In this document: piece after piece, positions 47,974-57,944 of the stretch
How the letters are laid out: each line of letters starts with the position of its first letter
How positions within the stretch are numbered: position 1 is the first letter of the stretch
NCBI RefSeq assembly: GCF_009068765.1
Contig: NZ_CP035534.1
Coordinates: 1,054,001-1,118,000, forward strand
Direction: 5' to 3'
Length of the DNA stretch: 64,000 nt
From: Sulfurimonas hydrogeniphila
GTDB lineage: Bacteria > Campylobacterota > Campylobacteria > Campylobacterales > Sulfurimonadaceae
The notes under the pieces: model-generated
Databases searched by the model: none
Told to the model about the DNA's origin: nothing
What the model saw: the letters and a program-made list of their open reading frames with translations, nothing else
Position numbers and translations under genes: made by a program

Positions 47974-48983
47974 GACTGGAAAATACTTTAGCACTTATAC
48001 ACGGAGAACTGGTAAATACTCCCTTTGTAAGTAATTTTAACAATATTGTTTTTGATGCAAAAGCGGTGAAGAGAGGTGATCTTTTTATAGCTTTTGATGA
48101 AGGTTCCATAGAAGATGCTGTTTTTAACGGTGCCTACGGTGTAGTGTTTGACAAGCCTACGCAGATAACAGACAGTGAGATAGCCTGGATAAAAGTGAAA
48201 GATTTGGAAGACGCAATCAAACGACTTTTGCGTTTTGAACTTATCGCTAAAGAGATATCAGTATATGCCTGTGATGAGATTGTTCTCAAAATTGCTTTAC
48301 AGGTTGTTACAGAACCGAGTTTCATCGCTTTGCACGGGGATATAAAAAGTATCTTTAAAGAGTTGTCAAATATAGAAAACGGTTCCACTCTTCTCTTTAG
48401 CCCTGCTCTTACTTCTTCGGATTTATTTACAAAAATCAAAGAGTTGCCAAAAAGTAAGGCACAAAGTATCAATATCATTGAACAGACACTTTTTGAAACA
48501 TCTTTCATTTATGACAATGTTTTTTATGAAAGACAACTTATCTCACCATTCTTTATGCCCTATCTTGAGCAACTGCTTTATCTTTTTAAAGTGCTGAAAA
48601 TTAATTTCAGACTAAGAAAATTTACGCCGATTGATCATTTTGAAGCAGTTTTTACAAATAAAAGTTTTGAGATAAAAGAGTTTGGAACCAGTGACAAAGT
48701 ATTGATATTTGAAAAAAGCACCTCTTTGATAGAGAATGAAATACTTTTTTTACAAAAACAGGCAAGCTGGGCCAAAATTATTTATATTATTCCCTCTACA
48801 TGTAAACAAAGGCTCGATGCTGATCTTCTGAAACAGAAAAATTTATTTTTTTATAAAAATAAAAATGAAATCAAAAATATTTTACAGGCAAACAATTTTC
48901 ATTTTGCCCTGATAGTCGGTGTAGATAAATCAATACTGGAAAAACCTTTAATAAGGCAAACTCAACTGACTTTGGATTTTTAA
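47970..48983 (+). CDS. MurF/MurE N-domain-like protein of unknown function
   Basis: The N-terminal 80 residues (FDAKAVKRGDLFIAFDEGSI, DAVFNGAYGVVFDKP) resemble the UDP-substrate domain of Mur ligases, where DSR-x-V-x-GDLF is conserved. The remaining 250 residues lack the Mur ATP-binding loop GTNGKT and other ligase motifs, so it is not an active Mur ligase. No signal peptide. Start ATGA overlaps the metG stop. Possibly a group-specific derivative with a cell-wall related binding role; I cannot assign a reaction. Confidence 0.7.
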   Translation: MRLENTLALIHGELVNTPFVSNFNNIVFDAKAVKRGDLFIAFDEGSIEDAVFNGAYGVVFDKPTQITDSEIAWIKVKDLEDAIKRLLRFELIAKEISVYACDEIVLKIALQVVTEPSFIALHGDIKSIFKELSNIENGSTLLFSPALTSSDLFTKIKELPKSKAQSINIIEQTLFETSFIYDNVFYERQLISPFFMPYLEQLLYLFKVLKINFRLRKFTPIDHFEAVFTNKSFEIKEFGTSDKVLIFEKSTSLIENEILFLQKQASWAKIIYIIPSTCKQRLDADLLKQKNLFFYKNKNEIKNILQANNFHFALIVGVDKSILEKPLIRQTQLTLDF

Positions 48984-49026
48984 AAAATAATGGTATATTA
49001 CAAGAGTTAACTACAAAGGATAAAAA

Positions 49027-49557
49027 ATGAAAAAAATCATATTAGCGTTACTTTTAGCCGGGGCTTCACTTTATGCACTTGAAGTGCAAAACACGACAGT
49101 AAAGTTTACCGCATTCAAAACATATGCGAAAAAAGGTGTGAGCGGCGTTTTTGACAAAATCAGAGTCAAAACACAAAAAGCGGATACAGTTACTACTCTT
49201 TTAAGAAATGCAACAGCGGAGATAGAAACATCGAGTGTCAACAGCGGCAACAAAGGCAGAGACGCAAAACTGGTTGCACAGTTTTTTAATGTTCAAGATG
49301 TCAAGCGCATTAAAGCAAAAATTATTGATGTTACAAAAAATACTCTTATATTGCAATTGAACATGAATAATAAAACCTTAAATATTCCTATGAGCTACAG
49401 TATTGCAAACAACACAGTTAATGCAAAAGGGACAATAGATTTGGCAGATTTTATGATGTTGCAGTCTTTGAAATCAATCAACAAGGCATGTTATGCTCTT
49501 CATCAGGGTAAAACATGGCAAGATGTAAACATATACTTTACAATGCAATATAAATAG
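49027..49557 (+). CDS. YceI family periplasmic protein
   Basis: Signal peptide at residues 1-18 (MKKIILALLLAGASLYALE). The mature protein has the YceI beta-barrel features: VKFTAFKTYAKKGVSGVFD, SSVNSGNKGRDAKLVAQFF and the last strand WQDVNIYFTMQ. The family binds isoprenoid-type lipids in periplasm. 176 residues. Ends on the base before the next start codon, so it is cotranscribed with the TRAP binding protein. Confidence 0.88.
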   Translation: MKKIILALLLAGASLYALEVQNTTVKFTAFKTYAKKGVSGVFDKIRVKTQKADTVTTLLRNATAEIETSSVNSGNKGRDAKLVAQFFNVQDVKRIKAKIIDVTKNTLILQLNMNNKTLNIPMSYSIANNTVNAKGTIDLADFMMLQSLKSINKACYALHQGKTWQDVNIYFTMQYK

Positions 49558-50691
49558 ATGAATCGCAGAGATTTTCTAAGTACCGCAACACTCACTTCTG
49601 CAGCTATAGCCCTCGGTGGCTGTAATGAAGGGAATCATGTCGCAATAGACTATTCAAAACATCCTAAAAAACACAATGATGCTGTGAAAAATGTTCATTT
49701 TAATAAAAACAAAAAAACAGTTATCAAACTTGCAACAAGCTGGCCCGCACATTTCCCTATAATGGGAACCGGTGTTGAAGAGTTTGCACAGCGTCTTCAT
49801 GCCATCAGCGGTGGCAGTTTGGAGATAAAAATTTATCCTAAAAATGTTCTTGTTCCTGCTTTGGCTGTCTTTGATGCCTGTTCCAGCGGGCAGATAGATG
49901 CTTTTCACTCCGGTCCCTATTACTGGAAAGGAAAAAATTCTGCTTTTTCTCTTTACAGTGGTATTCCTTTTGGTTTTACCGCTGAAGAAGTAAACTCATG
50001 GATGCTCTATGGTGATGGGATGAATTTATGGAGAGAACATTATGCAAAACATAATCTCTATCCGTTTTTAGGCGGAAACACAAATATTCAAATGGGCGGA
50101 TGGTTTCGAAAACCTATAAACTCTTTGGCTGATATGCAGGGACTTAAAATGCGAATTCCCGGTCTCGGCGGAGAGGTTTTTTCACGCATGGGAGTCAATC
50201 CTGTTTTGTTGCCTGCGGGAGAAATTTATACTTCTTTAGAGCGTGGTGTCATTGATGCAACAGAGTGGGTGGGCCCTGCCCTTGACATTAAAATGGGGTT
50301 TTATAAAGTTGCTCCTTATTATTATTCCGGTTGGCATGAACCGGGTTCTGTTCTTGAATTAACATTCAATAAACATACATGGAACAAGCTTGCCAGTGAA
50401 CATCAGTCTATGATTGAAGTGGCTGCAAGTGAAATGAATGCAAATATGGCAACGAGATTTCATCATGAGAATATCTACGCTTTGCAAAAACTCAAAAGTT
50501 TACATGTAACGCTTGCACAGTTTCCGGATGATGTAACCGAAGCCGGGAAAAAAGCACTTCAGGAAGTCATCCATGATCTCAGCAGCAAAAACAATGATTT
50601 TGCCGAAGTGTATGCCTCTATAAAAGCATACCTGAACCTTTCTAAAGAGTGGAGTGATGTGAGTCTCGGATATTTTCTAAATGTTCGATAA
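49558..50691 (+). CDS. TRAP transporter solute-binding protein (DctP family), orphan
   Basis: Twin-arginine start MNRRDFLSTATLTSAAIALGGC, with a lipobox-like ALGGC at residue 22, suggests Tat export and possible lipid anchoring. The mature domain matches the DctP type used for 2-oxo acid or lactate uptake: TSWPAHFPIMGTGVEEFAQR, KIYPKNVLVPALAVFDACSSGQID, GLKMRIPGLGGEVFSRMG, and GVIDATEWVGPALD with the conserved Glu-Trp. The dctQ and dctM membrane genes are absent from the window. Converges with the signalling operon, overlapping it by 15 bases. Confidence 0.9.
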   Translation: MNRRDFLSTATLTSAAIALGGCNEGNHVAIDYSKHPKKHNDAVKNVHFNKNKKTVIKLATSWPAHFPIMGTGVEEFAQRLHAISGGSLEIKIYPKNVLVPALAVFDACSSGQIDAFHSGPYYWKGKNSAFSLYSGIPFGFTAEEVNSWMLYGDGMNLWREHYAKHNLYPFLGGNTNIQMGGWFRKPINSLADMQGLKMRIPGLGGEVFSRMGVNPVLLPAGEIYTSLERGVIDATEWVGPALDIKMGFYKVAPYYYSGWHEPGSVLELTFNKHTWNKLASEHQSMIEVAASEMNANMATRFHHENIYALQKLKSLHVTLAQFPDDVTEAGKKALQEVIHDLSSKNNDFAEVYASIKAYLNLSKEWSDVSLGYFLNVR

Positions 50692-51846
50692 CTCCTCTCT
50701 TTGTATAAATATGTAAGTTATATCATCCTCCTGATCAAAAACCTGTTTTTTTCTTTTTGCTTCAAGTTCATTGATGTCTTTAGCTTCTTTAAAATCTTTT
50801 CCAAGGTACTTCCCGTAAAATTCCGAAGAATCCCTGACGGAGTTTTCATTGAGTCCGTCACTGAAAACAAGTATCTTGGATATTTTTTTTATATCAAGGA
50901 TTGCAGTATTTACACTTTTTGTATAGCTTGCCAAAGGAGGATTGTTCGATTTTATTTTTGCAACATCATTGCTGTCATCTTTTATACATAAAATCGCAGG
51001 CATGGAAAACATAGCATATTCCAGTCTCTCTTTACTGCTAAAATAGAGAAAAGTTGCACAGATAACCTCTTCTTCAAGTAAATTCGGCGCGATAAACTCC
51101 AAAAGCTGTTTTATGAGTTGTGTTAAAGAAAAATTTTTGTTTTTTATCATTTGATTTATTATGTTGTTCGCAGATGCACTGCACAGCATGGCTGTAACAG
51201 CTGCCGATATTCCTTTTCCCATACCGTCAACCAAAAACATAAAATATCCATCATCTGAAATCTTTCTTATAATATAACTGTCCCCGCTTAAAATATCTTT
51301 TGGTTGATAAAAAACTTCACATGTAAAGTGTAAAAAATTTTTATTTTCCTGCAGGTCATTTTTTATAATTGTTGTCTCTTTTTGATAGGTTAAAGTTTCC
51401 TGATAATTAGAGTAACAGAGTTTTTGCTGTTGTGCCTGCATCAGCAGTCTGTCTGCAAGTACTGATTTTGCAACAAACTCCAAAGTAGAAAAAATTGACT
51501 TTGATGAAATCGGTTTTTTTATAAAACTTGTAATACGAAGATCAATTGCAGTGCGTAACATTTCCAAACTTTCTAAGGCAGTCAATAAAATAATGGGGAT
51601 ACCGGCATCACATTCTCTTATTTTTTCACTCATTTGCAAACCGTTCATTACGGGCATAGAGTAATCTGTCAATACGATGTCAACTTGTTTCTTTTGAAAC
51701 ACATTCAAGCCCTCAGCACCGTTATATGCTGTATATACATTTTTAAAAAGCATAGAAAAGAGCGTTGTGTAAATATCCATAACATTTGTATCATCTTCAA
51801 CACAGAGTATATTTAAGCTAGTGTAAATTTTTAGATTATCATTCAC
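50677..51846 (-). CDS. Response regulator with SpoIIE/PP2C-type phosphatase
   Basis: Receiver domain at residues 8-130 (NILCVEDDTNVMDIYTTLF, IVLTDYSMPVMNG with the phospho-aspartate, LLTALES, FIKKPIS). After a helical linker, residues 190-385 form an RsbU/SpoIIE phosphatase: DSYIIRKISDDGYFMFLVDGMGKGISAAVTA and KILVFSDGLNENS. Such proteins normally dephosphorylate an anti-sigma antagonist in partner switching, but no STAS or RsbW gene is adjacent. It is the last gene of the minus operon and overlaps the kinase gene by 8 bases. Confidence 0.9.
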   Translation of the reverse strand: MNDNLKIYTSLNILCVEDDTNVMDIYTTLFSMLFKNVYTAYNGAEGLNVFQKKQVDIVLTDYSMPVMNGLQMSEKIRECDAGIPIILLTALESLEMLRTAIDLRITSFIKKPISSKSIFSTLEFVAKSVLADRLLMQAQQQKLCYSNYQETLTYQKETTIIKNDLQENKNFLHFTCEVFYQPKDILSGDSYIIRKISDDGYFMFLVDGMGKGISAAVTAMLCSASANNIINQMIKNKNFSLTQLIKQLLEFIAPNLLEEEVICATFLYFSSKERLEYAMFSMPAILCIKDDSNDVAKIKSNNPPLASYTKSVNTAILDIKKISKILVFSDGLNENSVRDSSEFYGKYLGKDFKEAKDINELEAKRKKQVFDQEDDITYIFIQREELSNI

Positions 51847-54160
51847 TTTCGCATCCTAATATAATCGTAAATTCAGATCCGTCTTGTAAACTGTGTACAT
51901 ATATATCACCATTAAGATTTTCTTTGATTATTTTTTTACTCATATAAAGCCCCAGACCTGTTCCTTTACCCTGCTCTTTTGTTGTAAAATAAGGTTCAAA
52001 AATTCTCTCTATTATAGCAGGTTTTATGCCTCCTGCATTATCTATGACTTTTACAGTGCATGTATTATTCTCCCTAAATGCTTTGAATATAATCTTTTTA
52101 TGTTTATTTTCATGTTCTTCAAAAGCATCTCGGGCATTTGAAATAAAATTAATTAAAACATGCTCTAAATCTTTTCTGTAGGTGAAAAGTGCTAATCCCT
52201 CCTCTACATCTGTTAAAAAATCAATATTGTGATTTTTAAGCTGTGCCCCCATTAAATGTAAAATATCACTTATAACCTGTTCTATTTTTATCAATTCTTT
52301 TTCATTGACAGGTTTTGTGAAATTCATAAAATCATTAATGGTATTTGACATTTCTTGCGCCATGTTTTCTATAAAAAGAGTTGTTTCACTTATTTTCTCG
52401 CTTGTTATAATATTCATATCATTTTGCATACTAAGCTGAATTGCAGATGCACTAATTGCATTCAAAGGCTGTCTCCATTGATGCGCTATCATATTTATCA
52501 TTTCACCCATCTGTGCAAGTTTTGACTGTTGAGAAATAATATTATCTTTTACTTTTATATCAGTCAAGTCTAAAGATGTTCCTATGATTTTTATCGGTTT
52601 ATTATTCTCAAATACCATTTTTGCACTTTCAAAAAGTGTAATTATTTTTCCGTCTTCTCTTTTGAGTCGTATTTCCATGCTGTGAACAGAGCCATCATTT
52701 AATGCTTTTTGTGCCTGCATTAGCTGAGCTCTGTCTTCTTCTAAAACCATATTTACAAACTCAAGGTAACTAGGTTCTCCAAGAGAAATATCTCTGTTAA
52801 AAATTTTAAAACTCTCTTTTGACCATGTGATTTTATTGGTTTTTAGATCTAATTCCCAACTGCCTATATGCGATATCTCTTGTATATGAGCAAGGGTGTT
52901 GTTTTTTGCTTCTAACTCTTTTTTTAATATTTGAAGTTTATTGTTTTCTTCTTGCAACTCTTTTGTTGTAACATCCAATATATGCATTAAAGCAGCATAG
53001 GTTTTCTTTTTTGATCTGAAATCTTCATCTTTTTTATCAAGAAAATTTATTTGATGATTAGTTTCAGATATAACATTGGACTCAGATAAAGCTATAGCGG
53101 TTAATGTTTCATTTAACAGCTCCGGTTTTTTTTCTGTATAAAACTCGCCATAAGTAAAGAATCCGCTTGTCGGTGCCAAATCTGCAAAGGGCATAATTTC
53201 ATCTTCTGTTAAGCCAGACATAAAACGGCGACGAGCCATACAGGAGTATATAAAAAAAGTCTCAACATTGATATTGGAAACTTTGACTGGGTTCATTACT
53301 ATTTTTTCAGCATCTCCGACACCAAAATATATTTTCATTCCTTCTAATAAATTTCCGGCAAAGCTTAAGCTGCCGTCTGTATGCTTGGTCGTGATAGCTC
53401 TTGCAACATCAACCCCGTTTTTTGTTGTAATCAGAGGAAATTCTATTCCGGTAACAGGCAAATTGTCAGTTACGTCTGAACCTAAATATTTTTTATAAAA
53501 ATCAACTGCTGTCATATTATCTATCGTGTAAACTCTGTTTTTTTCTGACTTGGTAATAACATGTTGACGCCCTACTTTGTTCCAGCCAAAATGATATAAA
53601 CTCGTTACATGTAACATGTCAGAATCCAATGCAACCGCTACTGCACCTTTATCATACAGTTTATTTTGCAAGCCAATGTAGCAGTTGTCAAATTTTGCAT
53701 TATCACCGGAAAGCCCACCGGCAATTTTTACATGCGGTGCAACACAATAGATACCGTTTAAAAACTCTTCTCCATTACACAATAAACCGTCAGCAAAGAC
53801 AATGAGTAGTTTTGTTCTTGGTGTTACAAGCTCTTTTGCAAGTTTTACACCGTTATCAAAATCAGAATCTATTTGTGTATATGCCAGATGCAAACAGGTT
53901 GTTTCAAATATTGACACAGAAACAACTGTTGTGAATTGAAAAATTTTATTTTCAAAAATTTCTCCATCGGTGGAGGAAGCTATAATTTTGGCATTTTTAA
54001 ATTTTGATGATAAAAATCTCAAAATTTCTTCAAATCTTCGTTTGTTTTGTCCTGAAAAAACCTGTATAAGAATAGCGTTGCCCTGTATAATTTCTTCATA
54101 ATCTTCACTAAAGATTTCAGACAAATTATCTTCACTTATAAGATAATTATATGTTTTCAT
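51839..54160 (-). CDS. FIST-domain sensor histidine kinase with PAS
   Basis: Residues 1-370 carry FIST N and C domains (ILIQVFSGQNKRRFEEIL, IIASSTDGEIFENK, LAKELVTPRTKLLIVFADGL, VKIAGGLSGDNAKFDNCYI), a small-ligand sensing module; there is no membrane helix, so it is cytosolic. A coiled coil (420-455) and PAS (455-570) precede the kinase: H box AHQWRQPLNAIS, N box LINFISNARDAF, and G boxes DNAGGI and GKGTGLGLYMSKK. Start placed at 54160, where AAAGGA is 8 bases upstream. Overlaps both neighbours, so stoichiometric expression is likely. Confidence 0.92.
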   Translation of the reverse strand: MKTYNYLISEDNLSEIFSEDYEEIIQGNAILIQVFSGQNKRRFEEILRFLSSKFKNAKIIASSTDGEIFENKIFQFTTVVSVSIFETTCLHLAYTQIDSDFDNGVKLAKELVTPRTKLLIVFADGLLCNGEEFLNGIYCVAPHVKIAGGLSGDNAKFDNCYIGLQNKLYDKGAVAVALDSDMLHVTSLYHFGWNKVGRQHVITKSEKNRVYTIDNMTAVDFYKKYLGSDVTDNLPVTGIEFPLITTKNGVDVARAITTKHTDGSLSFAGNLLEGMKIYFGVGDAEKIVMNPVKVSNINVETFFIYSCMARRRFMSGLTEDEIMPFADLAPTSGFFTYGEFYTEKKPELLNETLTAIALSESNVISETNHQINFLDKKDEDFRSKKKTYAALMHILDVTTKELQEENNKLQILKKELEAKNNTLAHIQEISHIGSWELDLKTNKITWSKESFKIFNRDISLGEPSYLEFVNMVLEEDRAQLMQAQKALNDGSVHSMEIRLKREDGKIITLFESAKMVFENNKPIKIIGTSLDLTDIKVKDNIISQQSKLAQMGEMINMIAHQWRQPLNAISASAIQLSMQNDMNIITSEKISETTLFIENMAQEMSNTINDFMNFTKPVNEKELIKIEQVISDILHLMGAQLKNHNIDFLTDVEEGLALFTYRKDLEHVLINFISNARDAFEEHENKHKKIIFKAFRENNTCTVKVIDNAGGIKPAIIERIFEPYFTTKEQGKGTGLGLYMSKKIIKENLNGDIYVHSLQDGSEFTIILGCESE

Positions 54161-55865
54161 GATTTGTGTCCTTTGCAGTATCTTCAGTAGATAAGTGCGG
54201 TTTAGGTTCATAAAAATAATAGCCTTGCGAATATTCAATTCCCAGTGTTTCTACAGTATAGGCAACCTCTTGCGAATGAACATACTCTGCTATAACCTTT
54301 GCACCGATACTTTTGGCAAAATCAGTCATAGTTTTAACAATAGAGTAACTTTTTGCATTTGTATCAATATTTTTTACAAAACTGCCATCAATTTTTATAA
54401 AATCTATATTCATAGCGTGCACCCTTTCAAAATTAGAATTTTGGGCACCAAAATCATCTATGGCAATACTAAAACCGATATTTTTCAATTCCATTAACTG
54501 TTCCAAAGAATTTTGAGCTCCTGTAGCACTAATACCTTCGAGCACTTCTAAGATAACACGGGAAGGTTCAATATTGTATTGTAAAAGTTTTTTTAAAAAA
54601 TACTCTTTTAAATAGTTGTTATGTAAATCTCTTTCCGTAATATTAATTGAAAAATCAAATTTATTATGTTTAAAAATCTGAAATGATTTGTCTATCATAA
54701 TTTTTGTAATTTCTGGAATAAGTCCTATAATTTCAGCTATATTAATAAATTCAAATGGAGAATAGGTTTTTTCGGCATTTACTATTCTTGCAAGACATTC
54801 ATATTTGTAAACTTTATGCGTTTTATTGTCAACAATAGGCTGAAAGTAAGGAACAACACAGTCATTTTTAATTGCATCTCTTATAATCGGAGAATATTTT
54901 TGTATTTGAGCTTGAAGTTTTTCAATCAGCAGGTCCTGAGAATATATTTTAATGATATTTCTTCCTTGTTTTTTTGCTTCTTTTAGTGCAATGTATGCAT
55001 GTTTCAGGAGCTTGTCATCTCCTTTGGCAATAGCCATGGTTACAGTAAATTTAATATCAATGTCATACAGTTTTATAACAGATTCGGCTATAATGTTTTG
55101 TAATTTTTTTGCATATGCCATAAGTGCATTCTCGTTCAGTTTACATGTAAGAGCAAATTCGTCATTTCCCAAGTAGAATAGACTCGAATGAGGAGGTCTG
55201 TTTTTTGTCAATAATTTTGCTAAAAAAACAATACTCTTATCACCGATTTCATAACCATATACTACATTAATGCTGTCAAAGTTATCGATATTTAGCAAAA
55301 TAAGCACTGTATCGGTTTCTGTGTTTTTTAATGCTTTGTTTAAAGCAAAACGATTTTGCAAACCGGTTAATTTATCGGTTACTGTCTGCTGATGTATAAC
55401 TTGTGTTTTTGTATTTATTTCCTCTTCAAGCTTTTTTCTGTAACCCTGCATCATTCTGCCGGCTAGAATACTTTCAGCTAATTTTCTAATAAGCAATACC
55501 GTTTTATCCATTTTTATAGGCTTTAAAAGAAAACCGTCTACGCCAAGTTCTATGGCTTTAAGCAGATAGTCTGTGATGTTATATGCGGAGATGATTACAA
55601 CTTTTTGCATAGGATTGTTTTCTTTAATGAGTTTGGTTAACTTCAATCCATCCATTTTTGGCATGCTGATATCTGTAAATACAATATCATACTGAGAGTT
55701 TTGATATTTTTGCCAACCGTCTTCACCATCAACTGCAACATCTACACTTTGAAACAGTATATCAAATATCATTATAGTTTGTTCTCTAACAGTTCTTTCA
55801 TCTTCTACATAAAGTACACGTATCTCTTTTGTCTGTTCTGATAAAACTTTTATTTCCGTTAACAT
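54147..55865 (-). CDS. Response regulator with GGDEF and EAL domains
   Basis: Receiver at residues 12-130 (RVLYVEDERTVREQ, IVFTDISMPKMDG, FLLKPIK). The GGDEF domain (about 160-310) is degenerate at the signature, reading YLGNDEFAL, so cyclase activity is doubtful. The EAL domain keeps its key residues: ECLARI for EAL, NITERDL, LEVLEG, IAIDDFGAQNSNF, FIKIDGSFV, VIAEYV and YSQGYYF, so c-di-GMP hydrolysis is plausible. Start at 55865 is preferred (AAAGG 8 bases upstream) over ATG at 55919. First gene of the signalling operon. Confidence 0.9.
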   Translation of the reverse strand: MLTEIKVLSEQTKEIRVLYVEDERTVREQTIMIFDILFQSVDVAVDGEDGWQKYQNSQYDIVFTDISMPKMDGLKLTKLIKENNPMQKVVIISAYNITDYLLKAIELGVDGFLLKPIKMDKTVLLIRKLAESILAGRMMQGYRKKLEEEINTKTQVIHQQTVTDKLTGLQNRFALNKALKNTETDTVLILLNIDNFDSINVVYGYEIGDKSIVFLAKLLTKNRPPHSSLFYLGNDEFALTCKLNENALMAYAKKLQNIIAESVIKLYDIDIKFTVTMAIAKGDDKLLKHAYIALKEAKKQGRNIIKIYSQDLLIEKLQAQIQKYSPIIRDAIKNDCVVPYFQPIVDNKTHKVYKYECLARIVNAEKTYSPFEFINIAEIIGLIPEITKIMIDKSFQIFKHNKFDFSINITERDLHNNYLKEYFLKKLLQYNIEPSRVILEVLEGISATGAQNSLEQLMELKNIGFSIAIDDFGAQNSNFERVHAMNIDFIKIDGSFVKNIDTNAKSYSIVKTMTDFAKSIGAKVIAEYVHSQEVAYTVETLGIEYSQGYYFYEPKPHLSTEDTAKDTNHENI

Positions 55866-55919
55866 TGCAGGAACCTTTATAAATTTTTTGACTTGCTCTA
55901 GATTGTGGCACTCAAACAT

Positions 55920-56076
55920 TTATTAATATATTCTATAATGATGTTGTGTTTAGTACATTGTACTTTAACTAAATTTAATATCACATTAAAATCGCTGTCT
56001 GCAAACAAAGCGCAATTGTCCTCTGTTTGCTTAATCTATAGTAAGATTGCAAAAAAAATTACCTAAAGGGATTTTC
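55920..56076. other. Divergent control region between the signalling operon and the glycoside-hydrolase-like gene
   Basis: Contains the small palindrome AGTACATTGTACT (about 55951-55963), a 7-bp inverted repeat GCAAACA / TGTTTGC at 56001-56007 and 56024-56030, and TATAGT close to the plus-strand gene. No gene seen. Promoter assignment is uncertain. Confidence 0.4.
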
Positions 56077-57293
56077 TTGAAAAAACTGCTATTTTTATTA
56101 TTTTTGTTTTCATCCCTGCTTTTTGCCTCTTTTGGTGGAACTATTGTAGATATACACACTTTGCGACCTATAGCATCTGCTTTCATCAGTGACTCAAAAA
56201 ACAGTGTCAGAAGTGACGAAAACGGTTCGTTCTTTATAGCTTCAAAAGAAAACAGATACCATATCAAAGCCTATGGATACAGACCTTATACGTTTACATC
56301 TGATACAAACACAACAACATTGAAACTTGAACCCATTCATGTAAAAGCACTCTACTTAACCTTCTGGGGTGCCAGCAACAACTCCGGTACGTTAAAAAAA
56401 ATACTCCATCTCATAGAGACAACCGAGGCAAATGCTGTGGTGGTAGATGTTAAAAACGAATACGGTTCTACCCAGTTTTGGACTGGATTCAAGCAGGCCA
56501 ATGAGTATGGTGCCTACAAGCAGCGTACGAACAGAGATATTAAAAAATTTATAAAAACTATGAAAGAGCGGCATATCTATACCATTGCCAGAATTGTAAC
56601 CTTTAAAGATGAACTGCAGGCTTCTCACAATATTGACTACGCCATCAAAAAAAATAAAAAATATGGAGAAATCATGACAATATGGCCTGGGTGGACCCTT
56701 TTGACAAACGTGCGCATAATTATGCCATATCTATTGCCGAAGAAGCTGCAAAGGTCGGCTATGATGAAATCAATTTTGACTATATCCGTTTTCCTGCAAA
56801 AAAAGGATTGCAGTTTTGCAGACAATGCACGCAACCAAACCGGATAAAAGCAATAGAGGGTTTTTTGAAAGAGGCACAGAGAAGATTAAAAAAATACGGT
56901 GTTTTTATCTCTGTTGACACCTATGGAAATATTTGCTGGGCAAAGGATGACAACGGCATAGGACAGACTGTTACATCACTGGCAAATTACGCAGACTACT
57001 TATGTCCGATGCTCTACCCTTCAGGCTTTTCAAGCGGCTCTTTTTATTTTAAATATCCGGCTAAACACCCCTATGAGGTTGTATATCGAAGTATAAAAAA
57101 GATTCAAGACAGAATTCCAAGCAATAGAGTCCGCCCATGGCTGCAGTATTTTAAAGATTATACATCTTCAAGAAAAGCGTATAAGAGAGAAGAGATACAG
57201 GCACAAATCAAAGCTGCAGAGGATATAGGAACAAACGGATGGATGCTCTGGTCGCCTTCAAGCAAGTATCATCAGGAATATTTACAAAGATAG
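56077..57293 (+). pseudogene. Putative glycoside hydrolase (DUF4015-type), frameshifted
   Basis: Two adjacent frames form one protein. TTG at 56077 (AAAGGGA 5 bases upstream) begins a signal peptide (KKLLFLLFLFSSLLFASF); then a carboxypeptidase-regulatory-like beta domain (GGTIVDIHTLRPIASAFI) and the first half of a TIM barrel (ALYLTFWGASNN, AVVVDVKNEYG). The frame breaks in the A8-T-A6 tract at 56647-56661; reading on one frame over gives IWRNHDNMAWVDPFD and DEINFDYIRFPA, the conserved second half ending at 57293. One missing A explains it. The cause may be real loss, slippage or a read error. The family is putative polysaccharide hydrolase; substrate unknown. Confidence 0.8.
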
Positions 57294-57944
57294 AGAAATG
57301 TTTTTCAGTTTTTTTCTGAGTACTTTTGCGTGAGGCAGGTATTTTCCAACGAGGTCATGAAAATCTTTTGAGTGGTTCATATGAACAAGATGTGCAAGTT
57401 CGTGGACTATTACATAATCTATCAGCTCTTTATGTACTTTTATCAGTTGGGTGTTGAATGTAATGATTTTTGCAGAGCTACAGCTTCCCCACCGGCTTTT
57501 CATCTTTCTGAATTTTAAAGTTTTGTATTCCTGTTGCATTATCTGGGCAAAATAGTCTACTCTCTGAGGCAGATACTCTTTGGCTGTATATGTATAAAAA
57601 TTATCATATGCAGACAGAACTTTTGTCTTGTCTGATGTTTGCAAGCGCTGCAGTTTTTTTCGCAGGTAATGCGCTTCATCACTGTCTATACTGTAGATTT
57701 CACCAAACAGCAGCACTTCATCCTCCAGGTTTACATGTAAAGGCTTGCGCAGAGAATTTTTATGTAACTGTTTTCGAATCCAGGACTCTTTATCCTGAAA
57801 AAACTCTATCGCATACTTTTTTTGCCTGTATGGCGTTTTTATGATAATACTTGAATCATGCTTTATCTGTATGTAACTGTGCTTAAGTTTTGGAGCATAT
57901 ACAAGCTGTGCCGTAAGCTCTTTACATGTAACCGTTTTATGCAT
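57282..57944 (-). CDS. YgjP-type zinc metallopeptidase (M48-like, DUF45)
   Basis: The catalytic motif is [19 protein letters not shown] in the last third, and [16 protein letters not shown] is the family signature; both match YgjP/SprT-like proteins. 220 residues, soluble. It converges with the frameshifted gene, overlapping by 12 bases, and overlaps the end of queC by 8 bases. The cellular substrate of this family is not firmly known. Confidence 0.9.
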   Translation of the reverse strand: MHKTVTCKELTAQLVYAPKLKHSYIQIKHDSSIIIKTPYRQKKYAIEFFQDKESWIRKQLHKNSLRKPLHVNLEDEVLLFGEIYSIDSDEAHYLRKKLQRLQTSDKTKVLSAYDNFYTYTAKEYLPQRVDYFAQIMQQEYKTLKFRKMKSRWGSCSSAKIITFNTQLIKVHKELIDYVIVHELAHLVHMNHSKDFHDLVGKYLPHAKVLRKKLKNISLSL

